Positions 1 through 8,207 of a stretch of 64,000 nt of DNA are shown here, piece after piece. The notes below the pieces were generated by a model. It made no database searches. It was not told the origin of the DNA and saw nothing but the letters and a program-made list of their open reading frames with translations. The first letter of the stretch is position 1. Every line of letters starts with the position of its first letter. The translations under genes and the position numbers were made by a program. Source of the DNA: Chitinophaga niabensis (lineage in GTDB: Bacteria > Bacteroidota > Bacteroidia > Chitinophagales > Chitinophagaceae); NCBI RefSeq assembly GCF_039545795.1, contig NZ_CP154260.1, positions 5,213,001 to 5,277,000 of the forward strand, written 5' to 3'.

Positions 1-2
1 CC

Positions 3-362
3 CAGGCCACCATGGTGATCCGACAGGTGCAGATCCTGTATAATATGGAAGACCAGCACCTGCATGCCCTGCTGGACCAGCTAAAGGCGGTTAAAAAAGA
101 AGAAAAGGTACTGAAGCCCATGCTGGAGAATATGCTGGAAACGGCGGACATCCCGGCTGAACTGGACAATACCTTTGTGGAAGACACCCGCCGCTTCCTG
201 GAAACCAATTATACCTACCTGCAGGAAAACGCTATCCACCAGGAAGAGATCGTACGCCTGTACCGCCTTACCCATCGTGCTGTGAGTAATTACACGGATG
301 TTACTGAACTGCGTAAAAAAGACTACCTTGAATTCACGGCAGCACTGCTGGCCAGAAACTAA
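3..362 (+). CDS. Hypothetical protein, probably the C-terminal part of a gene cut by the window start
   Basis: The reading frame is open from the first bases of the window, so the true start may lie outside; internal ATG codons at 12 and 45 are alternatives. The 116 or more residues are soluble, charged and predicted to be largely helical, ending in ...FTAALLARN. I recognise no domain or catalytic motif. It lies 93 bp upstream of dnaX on the same strand, separated by a T-rich stretch. No function can be assigned. Confidence 0.5.
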   Translation, partial: QATMVIRQVQILYNMEDQHLHALLDQLKAVKKEEKVLKPMLENMLETADIPAELDNTFVEDTRRFLETNYTYLQENAIHQEEIVRLYRLTHRAVSNYTDVTELRKKDYLEFTAALLARN

Positions 363-455
363 AGAAACAGCCACCAGAGCGGGTTTGATTCTTTTCACTT
401 TTTACTTTTTATTTTTTACTTTACTTTCGATCCCTGGAAAGGAGCGAATCCCATC

Positions 456-2417
456 ATGGAAAATTTTATAGTATCCGCCCGTAAATACCGTCCGCAGAAC
501 TTCTCTACGGTAGTTGGGCAAGCCCATATAACAACAACACTTAAAAATGCCATCCGCAATAATCAGCTGGCGCATGCCTTCCTGTTTTGCGGACCGCGGG
601 GAGTAGGTAAAACCACCTGTGCCCGTATCCTGGCTAAAACCATCAACTGTGAAAACCTCACCGCTGAAGGAGAAGCCTGTGATACCTGCGACTCCTGCCG
701 GACTTTCAACGAAGGCAGTTCTTTTAATATCCATGAGCTGGATGCCGCCTCCAATAACTCGGTAGACGATATCCGTACCCTGGTGGACCAGGTGCGTTTT
801 GCGCCACAGGCGGGCAAGTACAAGATCTATATCATAGATGAGGTACACATGCTCAGCTCATCCGCCTTCAACGCATTTCTGAAAACACTGGAAGAACCGC
901 CTTCCTATGCCATATTCATCCTGGCCACCACGGAAAAGCACAAGATCCTGCCTACCATCCTGAGCCGGTGCCAGATCTTTGATTTTAAACGGATCACCAT
1001 CCAGGATACGGTGAACCACCTGCAGGAAATTGTGCAGAAAGAGCACATGACTGCAGAAGGAGATGCCCTGCACCTCATTGCCCAGAAAACAGATGGTTGT
1101 ATGAGGGATTCCCTCAGTACGCTGGACAAGATCGTGAGTTTCACAGGCGGGCAGCTCACCTATCAGAATACCCTTGAACACCTCAACATACTCGATTACG
1201 ATTACTTCTTTAAAGTGATGGAGTGTGTGCTGGTACAGGATATAGCCGGCGCCCTGCTCATTTTTGATGAGATCCTCCAGAAAGGATTTGAAGGGGATAA
1301 CTTCCTCGGCGGCTGGGCAGAATTCCTCCGGAACCTGCTGGTGTGTAAAGACGATAAAGTGCTGCACCTCATGGAAGTAAGCACCAATCTGAAAGACCGT
1401 TATAAACAAATGAGCGGCCGCATCAGTGCTGCTTATATCGTAACGGCCTTACACCTGCTCAACGAAACAGAGATCGGTTACCGCATGGCGCGGAATAAAA
1501 GGTTACATGTGGAAATGGCCCTTATCAGGTTATGTTACCTGCAACAGGCAGTGACCCTGGTAAGCAATGATCAGACCGGGGAGGTGGTAAAAAAAAACCT
1601 GATTCCTGAAGGAGCGCCGCAAAGACTGAGAGCCCCGCTGCCGCAGCCGATTTACGGTAAACCCGCTACTACAAAGACGATCACGCCTGAAGCACCGCGC
1701 TTAACGATAGAAGTGGAGAAACCAGCAGCTGCGAATACAGCTAATTCCGGCACTGCGCCTGCAAACAATGCAGCCACAGCCTATTCCGGCACAATACCGG
1801 CAAACAATGCGGGCACGGCCTATACCGGTAACCCCGCATCAGGTAATACAGGCACAGCTCCGGCTGCCTATTCCGGCACTACGCCATCTAACACAGGCAA
1901 CACTGCCAGACCCGCTACGCCCGCTCCCACTCCCCCAAAACCAACTACCCCCCAGACAAAACTCACCGGCCTTTCCGCCATGAGAGAAGCCCTGGCAGCC
2001 AAACAACAACAGGATAGCTTGGAAAATATGGCCATCCCTTTGACGGCAGGCGCACTGGTTGTATATTGGGAGGAATTCATAGACCGCTTCCGCCAGGCTA
2101 ACAAAATGACGGTAGTGAGCAATCTCCAGCTGGCACAGGTGATCCTGATCAATCAGCAGGAAATTGGCATCGTGAGCAGGAACATCGTACAGTTCCGCTT
2201 CATGGAAGAAGAAAAACTGGAAATATCAGAATTCTTCAAGAAGAAGTTCAAAAACAATAACCTCATTCTTACGTTACAGTTGGATGAGAGCCAGCAGCAG
2301 AATGAAGACACTGGCCCCGTGGCACTTTCCAGCCGGGAACAGTTTGCCCGGATGATCGAAAAATACCCGCTGGTGAAAGAGTTGAAGGACAGGCTGAACA
2401 TGGAACTTGATTTTTAA
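456..2417 (+). CDS. dnaX: DNA polymerase III subunit gamma/tau
   Basis: Clamp-loader ATPase subunit of the replicative polymerase. The AAA+ module has Walker A GPRGVGKTT (residues 46-54), the zinc-binding cysteines around residues 65-81 (CDTCDSC), the Walker B/DEVH region followed by SSSAFNAFLKTLEEPP, and an SRC sensor (TILSRCQIF). After about residue 380 comes a low-complexity linker of Pro, Ala, Thr, Asn and Gly with repeats of the type AYSGT-PANN, then a C-terminal tau-type domain (about 530-653). The 653 residues match full-length tau. At 1589-1597 nine consecutive A cover codons 378-381; a one-base slip there brings a TGA into frame at 1607-1609 and would yield a gamma-like protein of about 384 residues. 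Identity is secure; the slippage is inferred from sequence. Confidence 0.97.
   Translation: MENFIVSARKYRPQNFSTVVGQAHITTTLKNAIRNNQLAHAFLFCGPRGVGKTTCARILAKTINCENLTAEGEACDTCDSCRTFNEGSSFNIHELDAASNNSVDDIRTLVDQVRFAPQAGKYKIYIIDEVHMLSSSAFNAFLKTLEEPPSYAIFILATTEKHKILPTILSRCQIFDFKRITIQDTVNHLQEIVQKEHMTAEGDALHLIAQKTDGCMRDSLSTLDKIVSFTGGQLTYQNTLEHLNILDYDYFFKVMECVLVQDIAGALLIFDEILQKGFEGDNFLGGWAEFLRNLLVCKDDKVLHLMEVSTNLKDRYKQMSGRISAAYIVTALHLLNETEIGYRMARNKRLHVEMALIRLCYLQQAVTLVSNDQTGEVVKKNLIPEGAPQRLRAPLPQPIYGKPATTKTITPEAPRLTIEVEKPAAANTANSGTAPANNAATAYSGTIPANNAGTAYTGNPASGNTGTAPAAYSGTTPSNTGNTARPATPAPTPPKPTTPQTKLTGLSAMREALAAKQQQDSLENMAIPLTAGALVVYWEEFIDRFRQANKMTVVSNLQLAQVILINQQEIGIVSRNIVQFRFMEEEKLEISEFFKKKFKNNNLILTLQLDESQQQNEDTGPVALSSREQFARMIEKYPLVKELKDRLNMELDF
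1589..1609 (+). promoter_or_regulatory. Putative slippage site inside dnaX (A9 run followed by a -1 frame stop)
   Basis: Nine A in a row (1589-1597) read GTA AAA AAA AAC in frame. A -1 ribosomal shift, or one extra A added by RNA polymerase, reads AAA CCT GAT TCC TGA and stops at 1607-1609. A purine-rich GGGGAGGT lies just upstream (1579-1586). The site falls exactly between the AAA+ clamp-loader core and the tau linker, where gamma forms end in other bacteria. Confidence 0.6.
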
Positions 2418-2471
2418 ACCGTTATCCCGCAAGGGAAATGAATATTTTTTAAACTCCCTGCGCTTACAGGC

Positions 2472-2503
2472 TTTGCGTTTCTGCGCAAAAACTTGTAGGT
2501 TTG
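2472..2503 (+). promoter_or_regulatory. Bacteroidota-type promoter of pdhC
   Basis: TTTG at 2472-2475, a 20-bp spacer and TAGGTTTG at 2496-2503 match the TTTG / TAnnTTTG consensus of the Bacteroidota primary sigma factor. The pdhC ATG is 23 bp downstream. Confidence 0.6.
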
Positions 2504-2525
2504 GGCAAAATTTCGAAGAAAGACT

Positions 2526-4184
2526 ATGGCAGAAGTTATCAGAATGCCCCTTTTAAGTGATACGATGACAGAAGGGGTGATTGCGGAATGGCATAAGAAG
2601 GTAGGAGATACCGTAAAGTCAGACGATGTGATCGCAGAAGTGGAAACCGATAAGGCTACCATGGAAGTGATGGCTTACGCTGATGGCACATTATTATATA
2701 TTGGTGTAGAGAAAGGGCAGGCCGCCAAAGTAAATGGTATCATCGCCATTGTTGGTAAAGCCGGTGAAGATTACAAACCACTGCTGGAAGGCGGAGACGC
2801 TAAAGCCGCTGCCCCTAAAGCAGATGCCGCAGCCCCTGCTCCCAAAGCAGAAGCAGCTCCCGCTGCAGCTGCACCCGCAGTAGACAATGGCGCCGTAGAA
2901 GCTGCATTGAAAAATGCTACCGTGATCCGGATGCCGCTGCTCAGCGATACCATGACAGAAGGCAAGATCGTTGCCTGGAACAAAAAAGAAGGTGATGCCG
3001 TAAAAAGCGATGACGTACTCGCAGAAGTGGAAACCGATAAGGCCACCATGGAAGTGATCGGTTATGCTGACGGTACCCTGCTCCACATTGGTGTTCCGGA
3101 AGGACAAGTAGCCAAAGTGAATGGTATCATCGCTATCGTAGGAAAAAAAGGAACTGATATATCTCCCATCCTGGCTGCAGAAAAATCAGGCGGCGCCGCT
3201 CCAAAAGCTGCTGCTCCTGCTGAAGCTGCTGCCGGAACAACCGCTCCTGCCCAGGCTGAAGCCCCTGCTGCTTCAAACGGCTCCACGGATGGCCGCGTAA
3301 AAGCATCCCCGCTGGCTAAAAGACTGGCAGAAGATAAAGGCATCGATATCAGCAAGGTAACCGGTTCCGGAGATGGCGGAAGGATCATCAAGAAAGATGT
3401 GGACAATTTCGTTCCATCTAAAACAGCTCCTGCCGCAGCACCTTCCAGTACTGCCGCTGCTGCTGCACCAGCCCAGGTTGCTGCCTTTGCACCTGTTGGC
3501 CAGGAAAGCCATACAGATACTCCTGTATCACAAATGCGGAAGGCTATCGCCCGCCGCCTCGCAGAAAGCAAGTTCCAGGCCCCGCACTTCTACCTCACCA
3601 TGGAAATCAACATGGACGAGGCGATGAAGTCCCGCGAAGCCATCAATAAAATATCTCCGGTGAAAGTATCGTTCAACGATATGGTCATCAAAGCCGCTGC
3701 CATGGCTTTACGTCAACATCCTGACGTGAACAGCAGCTGGTTAGGCGACACCATCCGCCATAACCACCACATCCACATCGGTTCTGCCGTTGCCGTGGAT
3801 GAAGGGCTGATCGTTCCTGTGATCCGCTTCGCAGATCAGAAGAGCTTCTCCCAGATCGCTGCTGAAACTAAAACACTGAACGACAAGGCCAAGAATAAGA
3901 AACTGCAACCCAACGATTACTCCGGCAATACCTTCACGGTATCTAACCTGGGTATGATGGGTATCGAGCATTTCACCGCCATCATCAATCCTCCTGATTC
4001 TGCTATCCTCGCGGTAGGTGCTATCAAGGAAACCGTGATCGTGGAAAATGGCCAGTTCAAAGCCACCAATGTAATGAAAGTGACCATGAGCTGTGACCAC
4101 CGCACTGTAGATGGAGCTGTGGGAGCACGTTTCCTCGTAACCTTCAAAACTTTGATGGAAAATCCTGTTACCATGCTGGTGTAA
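2526..4184 (+). CDS. pdhC: Pyruvate dehydrogenase E2, dihydrolipoyllysine acetyltransferase with two lipoyl domains
   Basis: Transfers the acetyl group from lipoamide to CoA in the pyruvate dehydrogenase complex. Two lipoyl domains are visible (about 3-76 and 134-208), each with the lipoylated lysine in ETDKATME (K43 and about K172). Ala/Pro-rich swinging linkers follow each. An E3/E1-binding domain (KASPLAKRLAEDKGIDISKV) starts near residue 257. The catalytic domain occupies about 330-552 with the active-site motif DHRTVDG (H525, D529). The DNA of the two lipoyl domains is strikingly similar, which suggests recent duplication or gene conversion. No E1 or E3 gene is adjacent; the gene has its own promoter and terminator. 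Confidence 0.95.
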   Translation: MAEVIRMPLLSDTMTEGVIAEWHKKVGDTVKSDDVIAEVETDKATMEVMAYADGTLLYIGVEKGQAAKVNGIIAIVGKAGEDYKPLLEGGDAKAAAPKADAAAPAPKAEAAPAAAAPAVDNGAVEAALKNATVIRMPLLSDTMTEGKIVAWNKKEGDAVKSDDVLAEVETDKATMEVIGYADGTLLHIGVPEGQVAKVNGIIAIVGKKGTDISPILAAEKSGGAAPKAAAPAEAAAGTTAPAQAEAPAASNGSTDGRVKASPLAKRLAEDKGIDISKVTGSGDGGRIIKKDVDNFVPSKTAPAAAPSSTAAAAAPAQVAAFAPVGQESHTDTPVSQMRKAIARRLAESKFQAPHFYLTMEINMDEAMKSREAINKISPVKVSFNDMVIKAAAMALRQHPDVNSSWLGDTIRHNHHIHIGSAVAVDEGLIVPVIRFADQKSFSQIAAETKTLNDKAKNKKLQPNDYSGNTFTVSNLGMMGIEHFTAIINPPDSAILAVGAIKETVIVENGQFKATNVMKVTMSCDHRTVDGAVGARFLVTFKTLMENPVTMLV

Positions 4185-4202
4185 ACCATCATTATATCTT
4201 TA

Positions 4203-4236
4203 AAAGGCTGTCTCCGTAAAGAGGCAGCCTTTTTTT
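4203..4236 (+). terminator. Rho-independent terminator after pdhC
   Basis: Stem AAAGGCTGTCTC / GAGGCAGCCTTT (one G-T wobble), loop CGTAAA, followed by a run of T. It lies 18 bp after the pdhC stop. Confidence 0.85.
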
Positions 4237-4237
4237 A

Positions 4238-4491
4238 TGCTTTATCCTGGGCTTTATCCTTGCTTAATGGTTGCTCCATTGTGGCTTTATCCTTGCTTCA
4301 TTGCTGCTTTATCCTTGCCTTATCCTTGCTTCATTGCTGCTTTATCCTTGCCTTATCCTTGCTTCATTGTTGCTTTATCCTTGCTTTATCCTTGCTTCAT
4401 TGTTGCTTTATCCTTGCTTCATCTCCTTATCCGGAGCAGGTTTGCACAAGAATGAAGCTAGGATAAAGCAAGGATTACACAACCATTAAGC
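4238..4491. repeat. Intergenic array of 11-bp units arranged in 33-bp repeats, with inverted arms (fold-back element A)
   Basis: From 4238 to about 4430 the sequence is built from 11-bp units of the type TTTATCCTTGC, CTTATCCTTGC and TTCATTGCTGC, ordered as a 33-bp higher-order repeat. All three plus-strand frames are open through it, an artefact of repeat composition and not evidence of a gene. The 12-bp GCTTAATGGTTG (4262-4273) recurs inverted as CAACCATTAAGC (4480-4491), and AGGATAAAGCAAGGAT (4460-4475) is the exact inverse of 4377-4392. The whole block can fold back on itself. A related but shorter element lies at 36393-36510. Confidence 0.8.
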
Positions 4492-4629
4492 TAATTTCAG
4501 ATAAAATCTGCACAAAAACGCTCCATTGTTCCTGTCAACGGAGTACTACATTCCCTAATTATTAGAAAAATCGCAAAAAATGTCCTCTTATTTCATTAAA
4601 TTTAAATATTGTCCCCAATATGAATCGCA

Positions 4630-5019
4630 ATGCAATTTCCAAAGAATGCAATCAACTGGTTTGAGATACCCGTTAGCAATTTCGACCGGGCGAGGAGCTT
4701 CTACAGCCATATTCTAAATTCAGAAATCACTGAAATGAACTTCGGATCGGACCGTCTTGGCCTGCTCCCTTATGATGCTGAATCCGGCGGAATAGGTGGC
4801 GCCATTGTTCAGGGCCCTGATCATATTCCCAGCCAGCGGGGCTGCCTGGTATATCTCTATTGTGGAAACGACCTGGCAGAAGTACTGGCCCGCGTACCTG
4901 CAGCCGGCGGATGTATTGAAAAAGAAAAACATCCCGTATCCGAAGAATCAGACCATGGCTTTATTGCTATTTTCAAAGATTCCGAAGGCAACCGCATAGG
5001 CCTCCACTCTCCCTCCTAA
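4630..5019 (+). CDS. VOC family protein (glyoxalase/dioxygenase fold)
   Basis: A 129-residue single-module vicinal-oxygen-chelate protein. It starts with the typical first strand and helix (NAINWFEIPVSNFDRARSFYSHIL) and ends with DSEGNRIGLHS, where the conserved second-half signature of the family lies. Members bind a divalent metal or act as small-molecule binding proteins; the substrate cannot be read from sequence. It is preceded by the 11-bp repeat element and followed 48 bp later by the GbsR-like regulator gene, which has its own promoter, so the two are probably separate units. Confidence 0.85.
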   Translation: MQFPKNAINWFEIPVSNFDRARSFYSHILNSEITEMNFGSDRLGLLPYDAESGGIGGAIVQGPDHIPSQRGCLVYLYCGNDLAEVLARVPAAGGCIEKEKHPVSEESDHGFIAIFKDSEGNRIGLHSPS

Positions 5020-5032
5020 CATTTCACTAACT

Positions 5033-5063
5033 TTTGAAAGTTCGGAAACTTATTTTAGATTTG
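5033..5063 (+). promoter_or_regulatory. Promoter of the GbsR-like regulator gene
   Basis: TTTG at 5033-5036, exactly 19 bp, then TAGATTTG at 5056-5063. The ATG follows 4 bp later, so the transcript is probably leaderless or nearly so. Confidence 0.65.
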
Positions 5064-5067
5064 GGAT

Positions 5068-5574
5068 ATGAAGTTGTCAGAAGCAAAAGCACAATTCATA
5101 CAATCCTGGGGATTATTGGGTGCGCAATGGGGTGTTAACCGCACCATGGCACAGATCCATGCCCTGCTGCTCATTGCGCCGGAACCACTCAGTGCTGAAG
5201 AGATCATGGAGGGATTAGATATCTCCCGCGGGAATGCGAATATGAATGTGCGTGAATTGATGAACTGGGGCATCGTGGAAAAAGTGCTGGTACCCGGTGA
5301 ACGTAAGGAATTCTTCATTGCAGAAAAAGATATCTGGAGAGTAGGCACCGCCATTGCGCGTGAAAGAAAAAAACGGGAACTGGACCCCGTGCTCAAAGTA
5401 TTACTCCAATTGAATAAAGTAGAAGGCGATCCGAAAGATAAACACGTGAAAGCCTTCCGCGAAACCATGCAGAACATCCAGAAGTTCGCGCATCAGACAG
5501 ATGCTGCCCTCAATGCATTTATTAAATCGGAAGAGAACTGGTTTTACAGCACGCTGCTAAAGGTTATTAAATAA
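5068..5574 (+). CDS. GbsR/MarR-type transcriptional regulator
   Basis: A 168-residue winged-helix protein. The N-terminal helix (FIQSWGLLGAQWGVNRTMAQIHALLLIAPEPLSAEEIMEGLDISRGNANMNVRELMNWGIVEKV) matches the GbsR family, which in Bacillus represses choline/betaine genes in response to choline. Here no betaine genes are nearby, so the effector is unknown. The helix-turn-helix is about residues 49-75 and the wing (VPGERKEFF) follows. Its last 18 bp overlap the 3' end of the convergent GH43 gene. Confidence 0.85.
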   Translation: MKLSEAKAQFIQSWGLLGAQWGVNRTMAQIHALLLIAPEPLSAEEIMEGLDISRGNANMNVRELMNWGIVEKVLVPGERKEFFIAEKDIWRVGTAIARERKKRELDPVLKVLLQLNKVEGDPKDKHVKAFRETMQNIQKFAHQTDAALNAFIKSEENWFYSTLLKVIK

Positions 5575-6459
5575 AGCACGCTGAGAAGCAGGTATCATCG
5601 CCGGAAAACCTTTACCCCACTTCAGTTCTACGATATAAGTCTTACGTGGCCCGGTACGCTGTTCATTATTATGAACATGGAAAACATAATACCACTTGTT
5701 ACCAACACGCAATACATCTCCATGCCCGGAACCATTCTGGCCTGTATTCTTTCTGCTGATGATGGGATTACCTTCATATCTTTTCCATGGCCCCACTGGT
5801 GAATTACTCACTGCAACACCCACCGCGTAATCAATATTCCTGAAATCATTACAGGAGTAGAACATGTAATACTGCTTATCTTTTTTGATCACTGTAGGTC
5901 CTTCCATTACAGGCCAGGGAGCATTCGCAGTGTTCTCCCATCCCTCCCCTGCCTGCATGCATTTTCTGACTGTACCAGGAATAAAGCCACTCAGGTCTTT
6001 ATTCAACTCTCCTACAAAAATGCGGTTACCACTATCCAGCCGTACATGGTACATATAGATCTTCCCTTCATCAAAAAACACAAAAGGATCTATCTGCCTT
6101 TTATCTGCAGGTATGGAACGAAGATCTTTCTGTTTATAGGGTCCTGCCGGATGATCACTCTCTGCTATCGCGATCTCTTCGTTAGCCGTATAAGCCATAT
6201 AGAATTTATTGTTGTGCTGGAACACCTGCGGCGCCCAGAATCCTTTATCCCCAAAGCTTTCCCCCTTCGTTAAGGCCATACCGCTATCCGCCCAATGCAC
6301 AAGGTCCTTCGACACAAATGCATGAAAACCATTATTGGCATTGGTGCCAAATGCATAATGCGTTCCTTTCCAGGTGAAGATAGTAGGGTCCGCCAACAGC
6401 AATGGAATACTATCCTTCTTCGGAGAACCGGCTAATAATAGCAGCAGTAAGAATTTCAT
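5557..6459 (-). CDS. Glycoside hydrolase family 43-like protein, exported
   Basis: Starting at the ATG at 6459 gives 300 residues beginning with a signal peptide (MKFLLLLLLAGS); a longer reading to 6585 would bury this signal and overlap the divergent gene, so it was rejected. The GH43 five-bladed propeller signatures are present: ADPTIF (catalytic base Asp), QIDPFVFFDEGK (pKa-modulating Asp), MEGPTVIKKDKQYYMFYS (acid Glu) and GHGDVLRVGNKWYYVFH. Family members remove arabinose or xylose from plant polysaccharides; substrate cannot be fixed. It is transcribed alone, convergent with the GbsR-like gene and divergent from the CoA-binding protein gene. Confidence 0.88.
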   Translation of the reverse strand: MKFLLLLLLAGSPKKDSIPLLLADPTIFTWKGTHYAFGTNANNGFHAFVSKDLVHWADSGMALTKGESFGDKGFWAPQVFQHNNKFYMAYTANEEIAIAESDHPAGPYKQKDLRSIPADKRQIDPFVFFDEGKIYMYHVRLDSGNRIFVGELNKDLSGFIPGTVRKCMQAGEGWENTANAPWPVMEGPTVIKKDKQYYMFYSCNDFRNIDYAVGVAVSNSPVGPWKRYEGNPIISRKNTGQNGSGHGDVLRVGNKWYYVFHVHNNEQRTGPRKTYIVELKWGKGFPAMIPASQRALFNNL

Positions 6460-6497
6460 AGCGCTAAATATATAAAAGCATTCCGTATTTTTACAGT

Positions 6498-6866
6498 ATG
6501 AGTACACCAAAACTGACAGTAGTGATCGGCGCTTCGGAAAATCCACAACGGTATAGCTTCCTGGCTGTTTCGCGCCTCCGCGCAAACGGGCATCCTGTGA
6601 TCGCTATCGGAAAACGGGCAGGGCAGATTGGTGATACACCCATCATTACAGAACATCCCAACGTAACGGACGTTGATACGGTAACGTTATACCTCAATCC
6701 TACTTTGCAGCAGGAATACTATGATTACATCTTCAGCCTGCAGCCTAAACGCATCATCTTCAATCCCGGTACAGAGAATACAGAACTGATCAAGTTAGCC
6801 GCAGAACACGGTGTAAAAGCCCAGGAAGCCTGCACACTTGTATTGCTCAGCACCGGTCAATACTAA
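6498..6866 (+). CDS. CoA-binding (Rossmann) domain protein, YccU type
   Basis: A 122-residue protein made of one CoA-binding fold. The nucleotide-binding start TVVIGASENPQRYSFLAVSRLRANGHPVIAIG and the later CoA-contacting region (IIFNPGTEN, AQEACTLVLL) resemble the standalone succinyl-CoA ligase-like domain found in YccU proteins. No enzyme activity is known for these. It starts 38 bp from the divergent GH43 gene. Confidence 0.85.
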   Translation: MSTPKLTVVIGASENPQRYSFLAVSRLRANGHPVIAIGKRAGQIGDTPIITEHPNVTDVDTVTLYLNPTLQQEYYDYIFSLQPKRIIFNPGTENTELIKLAAEHGVKAQEACTLVLLSTGQY

Positions 6867-7031
6867 TCCACACAATTTCCCCAAACCTCAAAACTTAAAA
6901 CTGCCTTAATCCTCACTGCAGTTATTTTTCGTATATTCGGTTAATACATAATACATCCTGTTACCCCATACCGGCCCAAGACTCAACAGACAGGCATTCC
7001 GGATAGTATTCATTTTCTAAACACTCAACCC

Positions 7032-7505
7032 ATGAAATGGAGAAGGTTCAATGGCGATCCTATTCATTTACCTATCAAGGAGGAGGTGCGTCAGGCAATT
7101 GTCCGGGAGACGGGCAATTCCTACCGCTTAAAGGTGTGCATAGGCACCGATTCCCAGGTAAAGGGCGCCGACACGGAATTCGCTACTGTTATTGTATTCC
7201 TGCGCGAGGGACACGGTGGCTTTATGTTCATTCACAACGAAAGAACAAAAGATGTCTATTCCATCAAAGAAAGGATGCTGGTAGAAGTAGCGAAAAGTAT
7301 TGAAATTGCTTATGAACTCTGCGATCTGTTTACGGAGTATGATGTTGACATGGAAGTACATGCAGACATCAACACCAACCCACAGTTCAAAAGCAATCTG
7401 GCGCTCCGCGAAGCAATGGGCTACATCCTGGGTATGGGCTTTGCCTTCAAAGCCAAACCAGAAGCCTTTGCCAGCAGCAGTTGCGCGAATAAGATCGTGA
7501 ACTGA
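7032..7505 (+). CDS. YkuK/DUF458 family, ribonuclease H-like fold protein
   Basis: A 157-residue protein with the YkuK pattern: an early Asp in VCIGTDSQVKG (about residue 39), a following FATVIVFLREGHGGFMF strand pair, and a second acidic motif EVHADINTNPQFKS (about residues 112-125). These acidic positions correspond to the RNase H-like metal site, but activity of the family is not established. The upstream 165 bp show no clear promoter. Confidence 0.8.
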   Translation: MKWRRFNGDPIHLPIKEEVRQAIVRETGNSYRLKVCIGTDSQVKGADTEFATVIVFLREGHGGFMFIHNERTKDVYSIKERMLVEVAKSIEIAYELCDLFTEYDVDMEVHADINTNPQFKSNLALREAMGYILGMGFAFKAKPEAFASSSCANKIVN

Positions 7506-7510
7506 CCACC

Positions 7511-7538
7511 GCGTAAAAAGGGCCCCAGCCTTTTGCGC
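7511..7538. terminator. Possible short bidirectional terminator between the YkuK-like gene and engB
   Basis: AAAAGG (7516-7521) and CCTTTT (7529-7534) flank a GC-rich loop, with GCG/CGC possibly extending the stem. The two flanking genes converge here. Confidence 0.35.
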
Positions 7539-7547
7539 CTTATTGTT

Positions 7548-8156
7548 TTATGCGATTCCCTGGAACCGCGCGTTCATCTCATCTATAAACGCCAGGATAT
7601 TATCCCGGCCCATTTTTTTGACGGTGGACGTTACATGATGCGCCGGTAAAAACTGCCAGGTTTCCCGCATCTTGTTCAAAAATGCCTTCACATTCCGGCT
7701 GGTTTCCAGCTGCGTGGTTTTATCTGCCTTAGTGAACACCAATTGAAAAGGTATCTCCCACTTCCCCAGCTGATTCACAAAATCAAGGTCTAATTTCTGC
7801 GGTGTATGCCGGCTGTCTATCAACACAAATACATTCACCAGGTTAGGGCGTTTGCGTAAATAATTCTCTATCATCTGTTCCCAGTTCCGGCGCTGACTCT
7901 GCGAAACTTTCGCAAAACCATACCCCGGAAGATCCACTATATACCAGGCTTTATTGATCAGAAAATGGTTGATCAGCTGCGTTTTGCCCGGTGTGCCGGA
8001 AGTTTTGGCCAGTTTCTGCTGATTCATCAGCATATTGATCAAACTGGACTTCCCCACATTCGAACGCCCGATAAAGGCATACTCCGGCTTATCCCCTGCC
8101 GGACATTTTTCATAGTCCGGACTACTGATAAGATATTCTGCTGATTTGATCACCAT
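7548..8156 (-). CDS. engB: Ribosome biogenesis GTPase EngB (YsxC/YihA)
   Basis: A GTPase required for large-subunit assembly. The G motifs are clear: G1 GRSNVGKSS (30-38), G2 region SGTPGKTQ, G3 DLPGYGF, G4 TKAD. Length (202 residues) is normal for the family. It is divergent from ubiE with a 51-bp gap. Confidence 0.95.
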   Translation of the reverse strand: MVIKSAEYLISSPDYEKCPAGDKPEYAFIGRSNVGKSSLINMLMNQQKLAKTSGTPGKTQLINHFLINKAWYIVDLPGYGFAKVSQSQRRNWEQMIENYLRKRPNLVNVFVLIDSRHTPQKLDLDFVNQLGKWEIPFQLVFTKADKTTQLETSRNVKAFLNKMRETWQFLPAHHVTSTVKKMGRDNILAFIDEMNARFQGIA

Positions 8157-8193
8157 AATTTTTCCATTTGCGGCCCCTCAACTATAATTCTCT

Positions 8194-8201
8194 TAACTTT
8201 G
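8194..8201 (+). promoter_or_regulatory. Promoter -7 element of ubiE
   Basis: TAACTTTG matches TAnnTTTG; a TTTG lies at 8167-8170 but with a 23-bp spacer. The chosen ATG is 6 bp downstream, so the earlier in-frame TTG at 8199 lies within the promoter and is not the start. Confidence 0.55.
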
Positions 8202-8207
8202 CGCCCT

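Noticed and set aside
4237..4489. Three overlapping open frames of 68-72 codons on the plus strand between pdhC and the VOC gene
   Set aside because: All three frames are open only because the DNA is an 11-bp repeat lacking stop codons; the peptides are repeats of LYPCFIVALS type with no homology and no ribosome site.
6460..6585. Longer N-terminus for the GH43 protein
   Set aside because: It would place 42 residues before a clear signal peptide and overlap the start of the divergent CoA-binding gene.
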